From Macrococcus carouselicus (GTDB lineage Bacteria > Bacillota > Bacilli > Staphylococcales > Staphylococcaceae), in NCBI RefSeq assembly GCF_004359515.1, contig NZ_SCWD01000002.1:124001-188000 (forward strand): a stretch of DNA of 64,000 nucleotides, in the 5' to 3' direction. Position 1 is the first letter of the stretch. Each line of letters opens with the position of its first letter. Below the pieces are notes generated by a model, which worked only from the letters and a program-made list of their open reading frames with translations, was not told the DNA's origin and did no database searches. Below, piece after piece: positions 17,941 through 26,465 of this stretch. The position numbers were made by a program, and so were the translations under genes.

Positions 17941-19339
17941 TTCAATCAAAGTAACAGACTTAAGATTAAAATATCCAGGGAGCAAAGAGAAGATATTCAA
18001 CCATCTGAACATAGAAATAAAAGATAAAGAGAAAGTATTGCTTCTTGGACCATCAGGTTGCGGCAAAAGTACATTGCTGAATGTACTGGCCGGCATCGTG
18101 CCGGAGCTGGTTGAGCTGCCCATGAAATACGATGAACTGGAGATAGATAAAGAGGCTGCTGTGATTTTCCAGGATCCTGACAGTCAGTTCTGCATGCCGA
18201 AAGTATACGAGGAAATGGCCTTTATTCTGGAGAATCAACGGGTGCCGGCCGCAGAAATGAAGCCGCGTATAGAGAAAGCCTTAAGAGCTGTGGGACTTGA
18301 TGTCGATGAATCGCAGTATATCAATGCGCTGAGCGGAGGTATGAAGCAGAAGCTCGCTATTGCAGGCACGCTCCTGCAGGATGCACACACCTTATTTCTG
18401 GATGAACCGTCAGCAATGCTTGATTCAGAAGCGACCAAACAGCTCTGGCATCTTCTGATTGACATATGGCATGAGCAGACGGTTGTCATCGTTGAGCACA
18501 AGGTTGAATATATATGGCAGCATGTGGACCGTGTGATTGTCATGAGTGAGCAGGGTGAAATCATCCAGCAGGGAACACCTGCCTATATTCTCGAACATCA
18601 TGCAGAGCTGCTCAGCGATTATGGAGTATGGCATCCGGGAGCCTGGGATTATGCGCCGGCTAAGCTCACATTTGAACAGAGGACTGAACCGGTATTCGAG
18701 TTCCAGAAAGGTATCGTCAAAAGAGGAAAACGTGACCTCTATAGGGTGGATGAACTTGCAATAGGGCTCGGGGAATGGATCGTGATCACAGGCCATAACG
18801 GCGCAGGTAAGACCACCCTGCTGGAATCCATGCTGCAGATGGTCCCTTATAGCGGCGAGATGTATTACGAGGATAGAAGATTGACCAAAGTCAGAGACGC
18901 TGCTAAGCATCTGTATCTGGTCTATCAGAATCCGGAACTGCAGTTCATTCAGAACAGTGTCTATGATGAGATTCATGTCAATTACTATCATCAGCATAAA
19001 AAGACAGCTCAGGAGAAGACGACGGCGATGCTCGAGATGTTACAGCTCGCTCATGTCAGTGAACAGCATCCATTCGAACTGTCAATGGGTCAGAAGCGCA
19101 GACTGAGTGTCGCAACAGCACTCAGCTCACCGGCCGATATGATACTGCTTGATGAACCAACGTTCGGACTTGACAGCCGTAATACATTTCAGCTGATAGA
19201 ACTATTTAAGAGGCGGGTTCAAGAAGGGCAGACGGTTATGATGGTGACGCATGACCCTCATATCGTGGAACGTTATCCGTCCAGACGACTGCACGTTGAG
19301 AACGGCATACTGACGGAGGTGCCTGTTAATTATGTATGA
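17927..19339 (+). CDS. ykoD: ECF transporter ATPase with two ABC domains
   Basis: Energises uptake through the YkoEDC transporter. Two fused ATP-binding cassettes in 470 residues: Walker A GPSGCGKST (about 43-51) with signature LSGGMKQKL and Walker B TLFLDEPSAMLD; second Walker A GHNGAGKTT (about 287-295) with LSMGQKRRLS and ILLDEPTFGLD. In many ECF systems the two ATPases are separate genes; the fused form is normal for YkoD. Overlaps ykoE upstream and ykoC downstream (8 bases), so the three are translated together. Confidence 0.93.
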   Translation: MMHSNSIKVTDLRLKYPGSKEKIFNHLNIEIKDKEKVLLLGPSGCGKSTLLNVLAGIVPELVELPMKYDELEIDKEAAVIFQDPDSQFCMPKVYEEMAFILENQRVPAAEMKPRIEKALRAVGLDVDESQYINALSGGMKQKLAIAGTLLQDAHTLFLDEPSAMLDSEATKQLWHLLIDIWHEQTVVIVEHKVEYIWQHVDRVIVMSEQGEIIQQGTPAYILEHHAELLSDYGVWHPGAWDYAPAKLTFEQRTEPVFEFQKGIVKRGKRDLYRVDELAIGLGEWIVITGHNGAGKTTLLESMLQMVPYSGEMYYEDRRLTKVRDAAKHLYLVYQNPELQFIQNSVYDEIHVNYYHQHKKTAQEKTTAMLEMLQLAHVSEQHPFELSMGQKRRLSVATALSSPADMILLDEPTFGLDSRNTFQLIELFKRRVQEGQTVMMVTHDPHIVERYPSRRLHVENGILTEVPVNYV

Positions 19340-20123
19340 GAAATTTAAAATCCGCATCACCTTCATGGATCATGTCAATATTCTCACGAAGATGATCATC
19401 GGGGTTCTCCTGTTTTTCTTCGTGATCTTCGTGCACCGGTTTGACATAATGCTGTATATGGCAGCCCTCATGTTTCTTTTTATGCTGCTGTTTTCTGGTA
19501 CAAGAATGAAAGTTGTACTGCTGCTGTTCTCCATCATTGCACTATTCAGTGTGACATCATCACTCTTTATGATTTTCTACGGAGAAGGTATGCACACCTT
19601 GTTCAGGTGGGGGATTATTCATATCACGACCGAAAGTCTGTTTCGGGGGCTGCATCTATCTCTTAGGACCATTACAGTCAGCAGTCTCGGTCTCTGCATT
19701 GCTTTCACTACACAGATTGTCATGGTTTTCTACAGTCTGATGCAGCATCTTAAGGTGAAACCCAAGTTTGCCTATGCTTTTATGGCAGCGATTCGGATGG
19801 TCCCATTGATGATAGAATCATTCTTTCAGCTGAGAAATTCGCTCAGGATGCGCTATCAGATGATTGATCCTGGTCAGTACCGGGGCGTTAAGCGTATCAA
19901 GCATCTGCTGATTCCCTTGATGAGTCAGAATATCCGAAAAGCCCATAGGCTGGCTGTTGCGATGGAGAAGAAGGGATTTAAGGATGGACCGAGAACTTAT
20001 TATTATCATGTACCGTTCAGCTGGTATGATCTGCTTTTTGTTATCGTCATTGTAGTGCTCACAAGCTCGGCATTTATGCTGGCTGACGCACTACCGGTCA
20101 CGGGTTTAGAGGATGTCCGATAA
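19332..20123 (+). CDS. ykoC: ECF transporter transmembrane (T) component
   Basis: Links the ATPase to the S-component. 263 residues with about five hydrophobic segments and the T-component coupling region FAYAFMAAIRMVPLMIESFFQLRNSLRMR, then KAHRLAVAMEKKGF (the second Ala-Arg-Gly-like coupling helix). GGAGGTG at about 19316 inside the ykoD end provides the ribosome site for ATG 19332. Third gene of the TPP-controlled operon. Confidence 0.9.
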   Translation: MYEKFKIRITFMDHVNILTKMIIGVLLFFFVIFVHRFDIMLYMAALMFLFMLLFSGTRMKVVLLLFSIIALFSVTSSLFMIFYGEGMHTLFRWGIIHITTESLFRGLHLSLRTITVSSLGLCIAFTTQIVMVFYSLMQHLKVKPKFAYAFMAAIRMVPLMIESFFQLRNSLRMRYQMIDPGQYRGVKRIKHLLIPLMSQNIRKAHRLAVAMEKKGFKDGPRTYYYHVPFSWYDLLFVIVIVVLTSSAFMLADALPVTGLEDVR

Positions 20124-20125
20124 TA

Positions 20126-20158
20126 AACCAGCTGCTATTTTTTATAGCAAGAGGTTTT
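20126..20158 (+). terminator. Probable terminator of ykoEDC
   Basis: Imperfect hairpin pairing AACC...TGCTAT with ATAGCA...GGTT, followed by TTTTCATTCTTTT. Weaker than the other terminators in the window. Confidence 0.5.
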
Positions 20159-20230
20159 CATTCTTTTAAGGTGTACTTTATCTTTTTGACTTCAGGTATT
20201 ATGATGGAACTAGATGAAGGAGGTAAGGGG

Positions 20231-21841
20231 ATGGAAGGATTATGGCAAAGTGCAGAGGCCCGAGAGGCACTGCTGAAGGATATTGTGAAGTTTGATAGTG
20301 TGACACTGTCTCAGGGTGAGAAAGCGTTTCCGTATTTTATACAGCAGATGCTGCTGGAACTGCCTTATTTCAAGGAGCATCGTGAGCAGCTGGTACTGGC
20401 ACCGACTGGTGACGGAAGACATACGCTGATGGCACATTACACGGGGCAGACGTCTAAAAAGACGATTGTACTGATCAGTCATTATGACACAGTAGGTATT
20501 GATGATTTCGGTGATTATGAACAGGCGGCCTTTGATATGGAGGCGATTACGGCGCTCTTTAAAGAAGACGACGCCTATCTGAACGAGACAGCGAAAGATG
20601 ACCTGACTTCAGGCGGCTATCTTTTTGGACGGGGTTCCATGGATATGAAACCGGGCCTGATGCTGCACCTCTCTTTGATTGAGAAAGCGATTCTTGAAGA
20701 GTGGGATATCAATCTGATGCTGATGACCGTGCCGGATGAGGAAGTGAACTCGCTCGGTATGCGCACGGCGATGGTGAAATTAAGTGAGATTGCTGCCCAG
20801 CAGAATCTCGACATCGTTCTGCATTTAAACAGCGAACCGACTTTTCAGCAGCAGGCTTCTGACAATGCACATTATGTCTACTCAGGTTCTATCGGTAAAT
20901 TGATGCCAGCCGTGCTTTGTTACGGAGAGGAGACGCATGTCGGTACACCGATGAACGGTGTGAGCTCGAACTTTATGCTGAACTTCATCAATCAGTCTAT
21001 GGAATATAACCGAAAATTCAAGGAGACCTTTGAAGACGAAGCAACGCCTCTGCCGGTCGCACTGATGAATAAAGACATCAAAGATTATTATGACGTGCAG
21101 ACGCCGTTCCGTTCAGTGGCCCTTTACAATGTCTTCTCATTCAAACAGACCGCTGCTGAAGTATTCAGTCAGTTCAATGCTATTGTCCGGGAAGCGAAAG
21201 AGAAATGTGAAGCGGCATACCACGCTATATTCGAACAGGAAGGTGTCGATAGAGCACTCGACATTAAAGTTCTGACCTATGAAGAACTGCTGATAACAGC
21301 AAATGAACAGTTAGGTCATGACAAAGTGGAGGAGATTATCAGCGGGTGTACGGCTGAGCCTGCACTCTACTTGCAGAACATTCATATAGTAGATGAGCTC
21401 ATAAAGAACTGTAAGGCAATCGGCCCTGCTATCATCACTTTCTTTGTGCCGCCTTATTATCCGGCTGTCAACGCCTCCTACGAAGAAGACATTGAGGAAC
21501 TGGTGAAGCGGGTAGGTGAGAAAGCACGACGTGAATTCAACAGGAAGAGCAAGCGACTGCATTATTTCAACGGAATCAGTGACCTCAGTTACTGTCTGGC
21601 TGATAGTGCGGGCAGCGGCAAAATATATGCTGATAATACGCCGACATTCAGGCGGACCTATCATATTCCTTTTGACGAGATTCACAGTGTGCAGGCCCCT
21701 GTCCTCAACTGTGGTCCAATCGGCAAGGATGCGCATAAGGTGACGGAACGACTTAATATGAAGAGTGCGTTCGAGGAACTGCCTGTTCTGCTTGAAACCA
21801 TTATCCGTTATTATCTGCAGCAGACAGAAAAACATCTCTGA
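20231..21841 (+). CDS. rocB: RocB-like M20 family peptidase (arginine utilisation protein)
   Basis: 536-residue metal-dependent amidohydrolase/peptidase of the RocB group. Metal-site motifs: LISHYDTVGIDDF (about residue 77), GRGSMDMKPGLM (about 135) and PDEEVNSLG (Glu pair about 168). RocB belongs to arginine catabolism operons in Bacillus, but its reaction has not been settled, and here it stands alone without rocDEF. The frame is open from 20171, but GAAGGAGGTAA at 20216-20226 sets the start at ATG 20231. A terminator overlaps its stop. Confidence 0.85.
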   Translation: MEGLWQSAEAREALLKDIVKFDSVTLSQGEKAFPYFIQQMLLELPYFKEHREQLVLAPTGDGRHTLMAHYTGQTSKKTIVLISHYDTVGIDDFGDYEQAAFDMEAITALFKEDDAYLNETAKDDLTSGGYLFGRGSMDMKPGLMLHLSLIEKAILEEWDINLMLMTVPDEEVNSLGMRTAMVKLSEIAAQQNLDIVLHLNSEPTFQQQASDNAHYVYSGSIGKLMPAVLCYGEETHVGTPMNGVSSNFMLNFINQSMEYNRKFKETFEDEATPLPVALMNKDIKDYYDVQTPFRSVALYNVFSFKQTAAEVFSQFNAIVREAKEKCEAAYHAIFEQEGVDRALDIKVLTYEELLITANEQLGHDKVEEIISGCTAEPALYLQNIHIVDELIKNCKAIGPAIITFFVPPYYPAVNASYEEDIEELVKRVGEKARREFNRKSKRLHYFNGISDLSYCLADSAGSGKIYADNTPTFRRTYHIPFDEIHSVQAPVLNCGPIGKDAHKVTERLNMKSAFEELPVLLETIIRYYLQQTEKHL

Positions 21842-21863
21842 AAATTTTTCAGAGATGTTTTTT
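21828..21863 (+). terminator. Terminator of rocB-like gene
   Basis: Long perfect stem, AACATCTCTGAAAA paired with TTTTCAGAGATGTT, followed by TTTTTT; it includes the rocB stop codon. Confidence 0.9.
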
Positions 21864-22102
21864 GTTAGTTCAGTCCTGACACCTTTCTGACTGACATCCA
21901 GTCCGCCTTCAATGCGATTTTTGACGGCGACATCGGTATAGACAGCAATATGGGGCGTGACGATCACTTTCTTATCATCGGTTAAAAGTGACAGCACTTT
22001 ATACTCTATTTCTTTATCGCTGAAACCCTTAGTTAAATAGTTGCTTTCAAGCTCATACGTATCAAGGTCTGCTGTCATTTCTGGTGTCAGAATATCATTC
22101 AC
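21860..22102 (-). pseudogene. C-terminal remnant of D-lactate dehydrogenase
   Basis: About 80 codons read as the C-terminal end of a D-2-hydroxyacid (lactate) dehydrogenase: LDTYELESNYLTKGFSDKEIEYKVLSLL and then VIVTPHIAVYTDVAVKNRIEGGLD, which contains the catalytic-His TPHIAFYT motif. The N-terminal two thirds (nucleotide-binding domain) is absent, and the true C-terminal end is lost before the frame runs on antisense through rocB. Upstream sequence is an inverted repeat, not coding. I infer a deletion remnant of ldhD/ddh. Confidence 0.7.
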
Positions 22103-22141
22103 TCCTTAAGCTTTCAGTGAGAATATTAAGGAGTGAATGAT
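22094..22141. repeat. Inverted repeat at the edge of the ldhD remnant
   Basis: ATCATTCACTCCTTAA (22094-22109) and its exact complement (22126-22141) form 16-bp perfect arms around a 16-base loop. Each arm contains AAGGAGTGAATGAT, which looks like a ribosome site with a start. No T-run follows, so it is not a typical terminator. Confidence 0.7.
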
Positions 22142-22219
22142 AATATTCTTTATATAGATACCAATTATATACGTTTTCTCCTGTCTTGAAATCGTCATAT
22201 AATAACTAAGTTTTCTTCG

Positions 22220-22247
22220 TTGACTTCAGCGTGTAAACATGTAACAA
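22220..22247 (+). promoter_or_regulatory. SigA promoter of ahpCF
   Basis: -35 TTGACT (22220-22225), 16-base spacer, -10 TAACAA (22242-22247). Transcription would begin just before the PerR box. Confidence 0.65.
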
Positions 22248-22262
22248 TAGAGAAGTGCTAGA

Positions 22263-22277
22263 TTATAATAATTATAA
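22263..22277 (+). promoter_or_regulatory. PerR box of ahpCF
   Basis: TTATAATAATTATAA is an exact match to the PerR consensus TTATAATNATTATAA, 50 bases upstream of the ahpC start. Peroxide should derepress the operon, as in S. aureus. Confidence 0.92.
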
Positions 22278-22312
22278 TCTAAAAATTATTTAACCATATG
22301 GAGGATTTATTC

Positions 22313-22882
22313 ATGTCATTAATCAACAAAGAAATCTTACCGTTCACTGCCAATGCTTATGATCCTAAAACGGATCAATTCATTGAAGTATCCAATGAAT
22401 CGATGAAAGGTGACTGGAGCATTGTCTGCTTCTACCCGGCTGACTTCACATTTGTCTGTCCGACTGAATTAGAAGATTTACAAGATCACTATGAAACTTT
22501 ACAAGGCCTCGGTGTCAATGTTTATTCTGTTTCATGTGATACACACTTTACGCATAAGGCGTGGCATGATCATTCAGATGCTATCTCTAAAATTCAGTAC
22601 ACAATGATCGGCGATCCTTCTCATACAATCGCGCGTAACTTCGATGTTTTAGAAGAGTCAGAAGGACTTGCGCAACGTGCGACATTCCTGATTGACCCTG
22701 ATGGCGTTGTGCAGACAATGGAAATCAACAATGACGGCATCGGTCGTGAAGCAAGCGTTCTTGTAGATAAAGTGAAAGCTGCTCAATATGTACGCTCTCA
22801 TGACGGTGAAGTATGTCCTGCTAAATGGAAAGAAGGGTCAGAGACATTAACACCTGGTCTTGACTTAGTCGGTAAAATCTAA
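22313..22882 (+). CDS. ahpC: Alkyl hydroperoxide reductase subunit C (peroxiredoxin)
   Basis: Cytoplasmic two-cysteine peroxiredoxin that reduces hydrogen peroxide and organic peroxides using AhpF. 189 residues, the same length as S. aureus AhpC. The peroxidatic Cys49 lies in [12 protein letters not shown], the resolving Cys in GEVCPAKW near residue 168. Start is the ATG at 22313, with GGAGGA upstream, because [12 protein letters not shown] is the conserved N-terminus; an in-frame ATG at 22298 overlaps the ribosome site. PerR box and promoter upstream. Confidence 0.96.
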   Translation: MSLINKEILPFTANAYDPKTDQFIEVSNESMKGDWSIVCFYPADFTFVCPTELEDLQDHYETLQGLGVNVYSVSCDTHFTHKAWHDHSDAISKIQYTMIGDPSHTIARNFDVLEESEGLAQRATFLIDPDGVVQTMEINNDGIGREASVLVDKVKAAQYVRSHDGEVCPAKWKEGSETLTPGLDLVGKI

Positions 22883-22912
22883 GCAGAAATCAAGTCAATA
22901 GCTATAAAAAAC

Positions 22913-22939
22913 ACCACAACGTTCTATAGACGTTGTGGT
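22913..22939 (+). other. Hairpin between ahpC and ahpF
   Basis: Ten-bp perfect stem ACCACAACGT (22913-22922) with ACGTTGTGGT (22930-22939), loop TCTATAG. Only a weak T stretch follows (ATCTCATTT), so partial termination or an mRNA-processing/stability element would explain a higher AhpC than AhpF level. Confidence 0.6.
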
Positions 22940-22962
22940 ATCTCATTTAAGGAGGAACAGCT

Positions 22963-24486
22963 ATGTTGAACGACACTTTAAAACAACAGCTAGCTCAATA
23001 TTTACAGTTACTTGAAGGTGATGTGGTTATCACGGCAAGTATTGATGAAGGTAAAGCTTCAAAAGATATGATGGAGTTACTGAATGAAGTATCAGAAATG
23101 TCATCTCGTATTTCATTGCAGAAGGCTACATTAAAACGTACACCAAGCTTCACGCTATCCCGTCCAGGTGAAGAGGCACGTATCACGTTTGCAGGTACAC
23201 CGCTTGGTCATGAATTCACTTCATTTGTGCTGGCACTCCTGCAAGTGAGCGGACGCCCGCCGAAAGAGGAACAATCAACGATCGACCAGATCAGCAAGAT
23301 TGAACAACCCTTACATTTCGAGACTTATATCAGTCTGACATGTACAAAATGTCCGGATGTGGTTCAAGCGCTGAATCTGATGTCAGTCTTAAATCCGAAT
23401 ATTACACATACTATGATAGATGGTGCGGTGTTCCGTGAAGAATCGAAGGATATCATGGCAGTTCCAAGCGTCTTCTTAAACGGTGAAGAGTTCGGCAGTG
23501 GACGCATGACGGTTGACGAAATTGTTGCTCAAGTGGGCGGCGGCTTGGATGCGTCTGAATTAAATAGTAAAGAAGCATTCGAAGTCCTCGTAATCGGTGG
23601 TGGTCCTGCCAGTGCAGCAGCAGCAATCTATGCAGCACGTAAAGGTCTGCGTACAGGTATGGTTGCTGAACGTATTGGGGGCCAGGTTAATGATACAGCA
23701 GGTATCGAGAATCTGATCGGCGTCAAAGAAACGACGGGACCGGCGCTGTCACAGAACTTAAATGACCATATCCGTGACTATGATATCGATGTCATGACAG
23801 CAGTCCGTGTAGCTGCCATCGACAAAGTTGATGACAAGGTTGAAGTTGAACTGGAGAATGGTGCGAAGCTGTCATCTAAGACACTGATCATCGGTACGGG
23901 TGCTAAATGGCGTAATATGAATGTACCGGGCGAAGCAGAATTTAAAAACAAAGGTGTTGCCTACTGTCCGCACTGTGACGGTCCGCTCTTTGAAGGTAAA
24001 CGTGTCGCTGTTGTCGGTGGCGGTAACTCAGGAGTTGAGGCGGCCATTGACTTAGCGGGTATCACAGAACATGTGACATTGCTTGAATTCGGCGAATCTT
24101 TAAGAGCAGATGCGGTTCTGCAGGAACGCCTTGCATCACTTCCTAACTCAGAGATCATTACGCAGGCAGCGACAAAAGAACTTACAGGCACTGATAAACT
24201 GAAGAAACTGACTTATACAGAACGCCATACAGGTGAAGAGAAATCAATTGATCTGGAAGGTGTCTTTGTACAGATCGGTTTAGTGCCGAACACCGAATTC
24301 GTCGGTGATACAGTTGCCCTTAACGAACGTGGTGAAATCATCGTTGACCGCAACGGCGCAACGAATGTACCAGGTATCTTTGCAGCAGGTGACTGTACAG
24401 ACCAGACATTCAAACAGATTATCATCTCCATGGGATCAGGGGCAACAGCTGCACTTAGCGCGTTTGACTACTTGATCAGAAACTAA
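22963..24486 (+). CDS. ahpF: Alkyl hydroperoxide reductase subunit F
   Basis: Flavoprotein that passes electrons from NADH to AhpC. 507 residues: an N-terminal double-thioredoxin domain with active site TCTKCPD (Cys127, Cys130), then a thioredoxin-reductase-like module with FAD motif VIGGGPASAAAA, NAD motif VAVVGGGNSGVEA, redox pair in YCPHCDG (about 337-340) and the C-terminal FAD motif GIFAAGDCTD. AAGGAGGAACAG precedes the ATG. Cotranscribed with ahpC across a hairpin. Confidence 0.96.
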   Translation: MLNDTLKQQLAQYLQLLEGDVVITASIDEGKASKDMMELLNEVSEMSSRISLQKATLKRTPSFTLSRPGEEARITFAGTPLGHEFTSFVLALLQVSGRPPKEEQSTIDQISKIEQPLHFETYISLTCTKCPDVVQALNLMSVLNPNITHTMIDGAVFREESKDIMAVPSVFLNGEEFGSGRMTVDEIVAQVGGGLDASELNSKEAFEVLVIGGGPASAAAAIYAARKGLRTGMVAERIGGQVNDTAGIENLIGVKETTGPALSQNLNDHIRDYDIDVMTAVRVAAIDKVDDKVEVELENGAKLSSKTLIIGTGAKWRNMNVPGEAEFKNKGVAYCPHCDGPLFEGKRVAVVGGGNSGVEAAIDLAGITEHVTLLEFGESLRADAVLQERLASLPNSEIITQAATKELTGTDKLKKLTYTERHTGEEKSIDLEGVFVQIGLVPNTEFVGDTVALNERGEIIVDRNGATNVPGIFAAGDCTDQTFKQIIISMGSGATAALSAFDYLIRN

Positions 24487-24490
24487 TATT

Positions 24491-24524
24491 AAAGCGTCTA
24501 TTTCCTCGGAAATAGACGCTTTTC
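24491..24524. terminator. Bidirectional terminator between ahpF and thiF
   Basis: AAAGCGTCTATTTCC (24491-24505) pairs perfectly with GGAAATAGACGCTTT (24508-24522); A and T tracts on both sides serve two convergent operons. Confidence 0.93.
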
Positions 24525-24527
24525 TTG

Positions 24528-25502
24528 TTATAGCATCTGATTGACTATATGTTCTGCCTGCTGCTGGTTGGCTGCTCCACTGATGATGACACGGCCATCA
24601 TGGAAGAAGCTGATCTGATACTGCTTATCTTGATAATATTTGAAGTGCAGGGATGATTTCTGGAAGTTAAGCTTCGTGCTGGTGAAACGTTCAGCATTCA
24701 GTCTGATCATATATTTACCGCCGCATAGCTTTACAACGTTCTCGAGCTGTCTTTGCAGAAGATGGTAACGATCTTGGCCGCATGTTTCGCAGGCAGGGTT
24801 CTTCAGTCTGTCCGCTTTTGTCTGCTGAAAGCGCATCGTCTGTGTATCAAAGGTGATGAGCTGTTGTGAGAACTGACCCGTCGCCATATAGTTCATGATT
24901 TCAGCGACCTGCATGCTTGCTGACAGATGAGCGGCGGGGGGCAGGATACCGGCGATGGAGCAGTCCTGACCCGTTGATTGATCTTCAAGTAGCAGACATT
25001 TAAGACAGGGTCCACTGTGGTCGATACCCAGGACGGTACCTTTTGTGCCGAGACATGCACCATAGACCCAGGGAATCTGATGCTTATGACAGGCTTCATT
25101 GATTAAAAAGCGTGTACTGAAAGCATCTGTCCCGTCGATGACAATGGTCGGAGTGTAGCGTCTGATAAGTGCTTCTATATTAAGAGATGTCACTTCTTCA
25201 GTGTGAGTAAAGATCTCACTGTCACCGTTAATGTTCTGAAGGTGATTCTTTAAAGCAATGACTTTAAGGAGATGGTCCGCTGCATCTGCTTCCGTGTAAC
25301 AGCTCTGGCGATGCAGGTTGGAGACTTCAACAATATCCATGTCACAGATAACAAGGCGCCCTGCTCCGGCACGAGTCAGTTGTTCACTGACAGCACTGCC
25401 GAGAGCACCCGCACCGATAACTAAAAATGTAGCCTGTTCCATAAGCTGCTGGCCCTTCTGACCGAAAGCTCCACACCTTATCTGACGCTCGTAACGACTC
25501 AC
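24528..25502 (-). CDS. thiF: ThiF/MoeB-type sulfur-carrier adenylyltransferase
   Basis: Adenylates the C-terminus of ThiS so that it can be turned into a thiocarboxylate, the sulfur donor for thiazole synthesis. 324 residues: an E1-like domain with [12 protein letters not shown], the ATP-binding [13 protein letters not shown], the Asp-containing [14 protein letters not shown], and CxxC-type zinc ligands (CLKCLLL and CETCG). The C-terminal 80 residues form an extra domain. The GTG start overlaps the thiG stop (GTGA). Last gene of the TPP-controlled operon. Confidence 0.92.
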   Translation of the reverse strand: MSRYERQIRCGAFGQKGQQLMEQATFLVIGAGALGSAVSEQLTRAGAGRLVICDMDIVEVSNLHRQSCYTEADAADHLLKVIALKNHLQNINGDSEIFTHTEEVTSLNIEALIRRYTPTIVIDGTDAFSTRFLINEACHKHQIPWVYGACLGTKGTVLGIDHSGPCLKCLLLEDQSTGQDCSIAGILPPAAHLSASMQVAEIMNYMATGQFSQQLITFDTQTMRFQQTKADRLKNPACETCGQDRYHLLQRQLENVVKLCGGKYMIRLNAERFTSTKLNFQKSSLHFKYYQDKQYQISFFHDGRVIISGAANQQQAEHIVNQML

Positions 25503-26266
25503 AGGAACTGCAGGCCTTCCACCGGGCTTGACGGATTGGCGACATATTGTTTAGGAATGCGGCCTGCTTCGTAGCTGAGTCTACCTGCCATTACGCCGTA
25601 CTTCATGGCTTCGGCCATTTTGACAGGATCTTTCGCACCGGAGACAGCTGTGTTAAGTAAGACAGCATCTGCACCGAGTTCCATCGCATATGCAGCATCT
25701 TTTGCCGAGCCTATACCTGCATCAACGATAACAGGAATACTGACGCTTTCGACCATATAGCTGATGTTCAGCGGGTCATTGATGCCGAGACCTGTACCGA
25801 TAGGGGCACCGAGCGGCATCACTGCATGGACCCCGAGTTTCTCCAGCTTCTCAGCAAGAACAACATCACAGTTGATATAAGGACAGACGGTATAGCCTTT
25901 TTCCAGCAGGCGTCCGCAGGCTTCATACGTTTCTAATGAATCAGGCAGCAGCGTACGGTCATGACCGATAATCTCTACTTTAATCATATCGCACATGTCG
26001 GCATGACGGGAGATGTCCGCGATTTTAATGGCTTCTTCAGCCGTTTTAGCACCCGCTGTGTTCGGAAACGTGCGATAACGATTCAAATCAACATCTGCTA
26101 ATGGGTTAGGAAGTGACTGATCAAATAAGTTCATACGACGCACTGCGAACGTAAGCGCTTCTGTGCCGCTTGCTTCAATCGCCTTCGTCTGAACTTCTGC
26201 ATCCTTAAATTTACCTGTACCGAGAATCAATCTTGAGTTAAATTCATAGTCACCGATTTTATACAT
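25499..26266 (-). CDS. thiG: Thiazole synthase
   Basis: Joins deoxyxylulose phosphate, dehydroglycine and ThiS-thiocarboxylate into the thiazole of thiamine. 255 residues beginning [20 protein letters not shown]; other family stretches are [23 protein letters not shown] and [36 protein letters not shown] further upstream keeps the frame open to 26284, but GGAGGCGG at 26272-26279 and the family N-terminus support ATG 26266, only a base or so beyond the thiS stop. Confidence 0.95.
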   Translation of the reverse strand: MYKIGDYEFNSRLILGTGKFKDAEVQTKAIEASGTEALTFAVRRMNLFDQSLPNPLADVDLNRYRTFPNTAGAKTAEEAIKIADISRHADMCDMIKVEIIGHDRTLLPDSLETYEACGRLLEKGYTVCPYINCDVVLAEKLEKLGVHAVMPLGAPIGTGLGINDPLNISYMVESVSIPVIVDAGIGSAKDAAYAMELGADAVLLNTAVSGAKDPVKMAEAMKYGVMAGRLSYEAGRIPKQYVANPSSPVEGLQFL

Positions 26267-26267
26267 A

Positions 26268-26465
26268 TTATCCGCCTCCGACAAATTCTAGTAATTCTAA
26301 TCGCATCGCCTGAACCAGACGAGTTGTTGCAAATGCTGTTTCTTTGATGGGTTCATCGTCTATCAGGACGACAATCCTTCTGTCATCAATCCTCAGTTCC
26401 CTGATGAGTGCCTGCAGTGTTTCTGCCTGCGTTGTATAGTTTTCACCATTTAAAATAATAATCAT
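26268..26465 (-). CDS. thiS: Sulfur carrier protein ThiS
   Basis: 65-residue ubiquitin-like sulfur carrier. Ends in VGGG, giving the Gly-Gly tail that is adenylated by ThiF and thiocarboxylated. The N-terminal [24 protein letters not shown] and the central IDDEPI are typical. Its ATG overlaps the thiO stop (ATGA). Confidence 0.93.
   Translation of the reverse strand: MIIILNGENYTTQAETLQALIRELRIDDRRIVVLIDDEPIKETAFATTRLVQAMRLELLEFVGGG

Noticed and set aside
21311-21859. Long antisense continuation of the ldhD remnant frame
   Set aside because: It lies opposite rocB and its translation resembles nothing; only the first 80 or so codons look like dehydrogenase.
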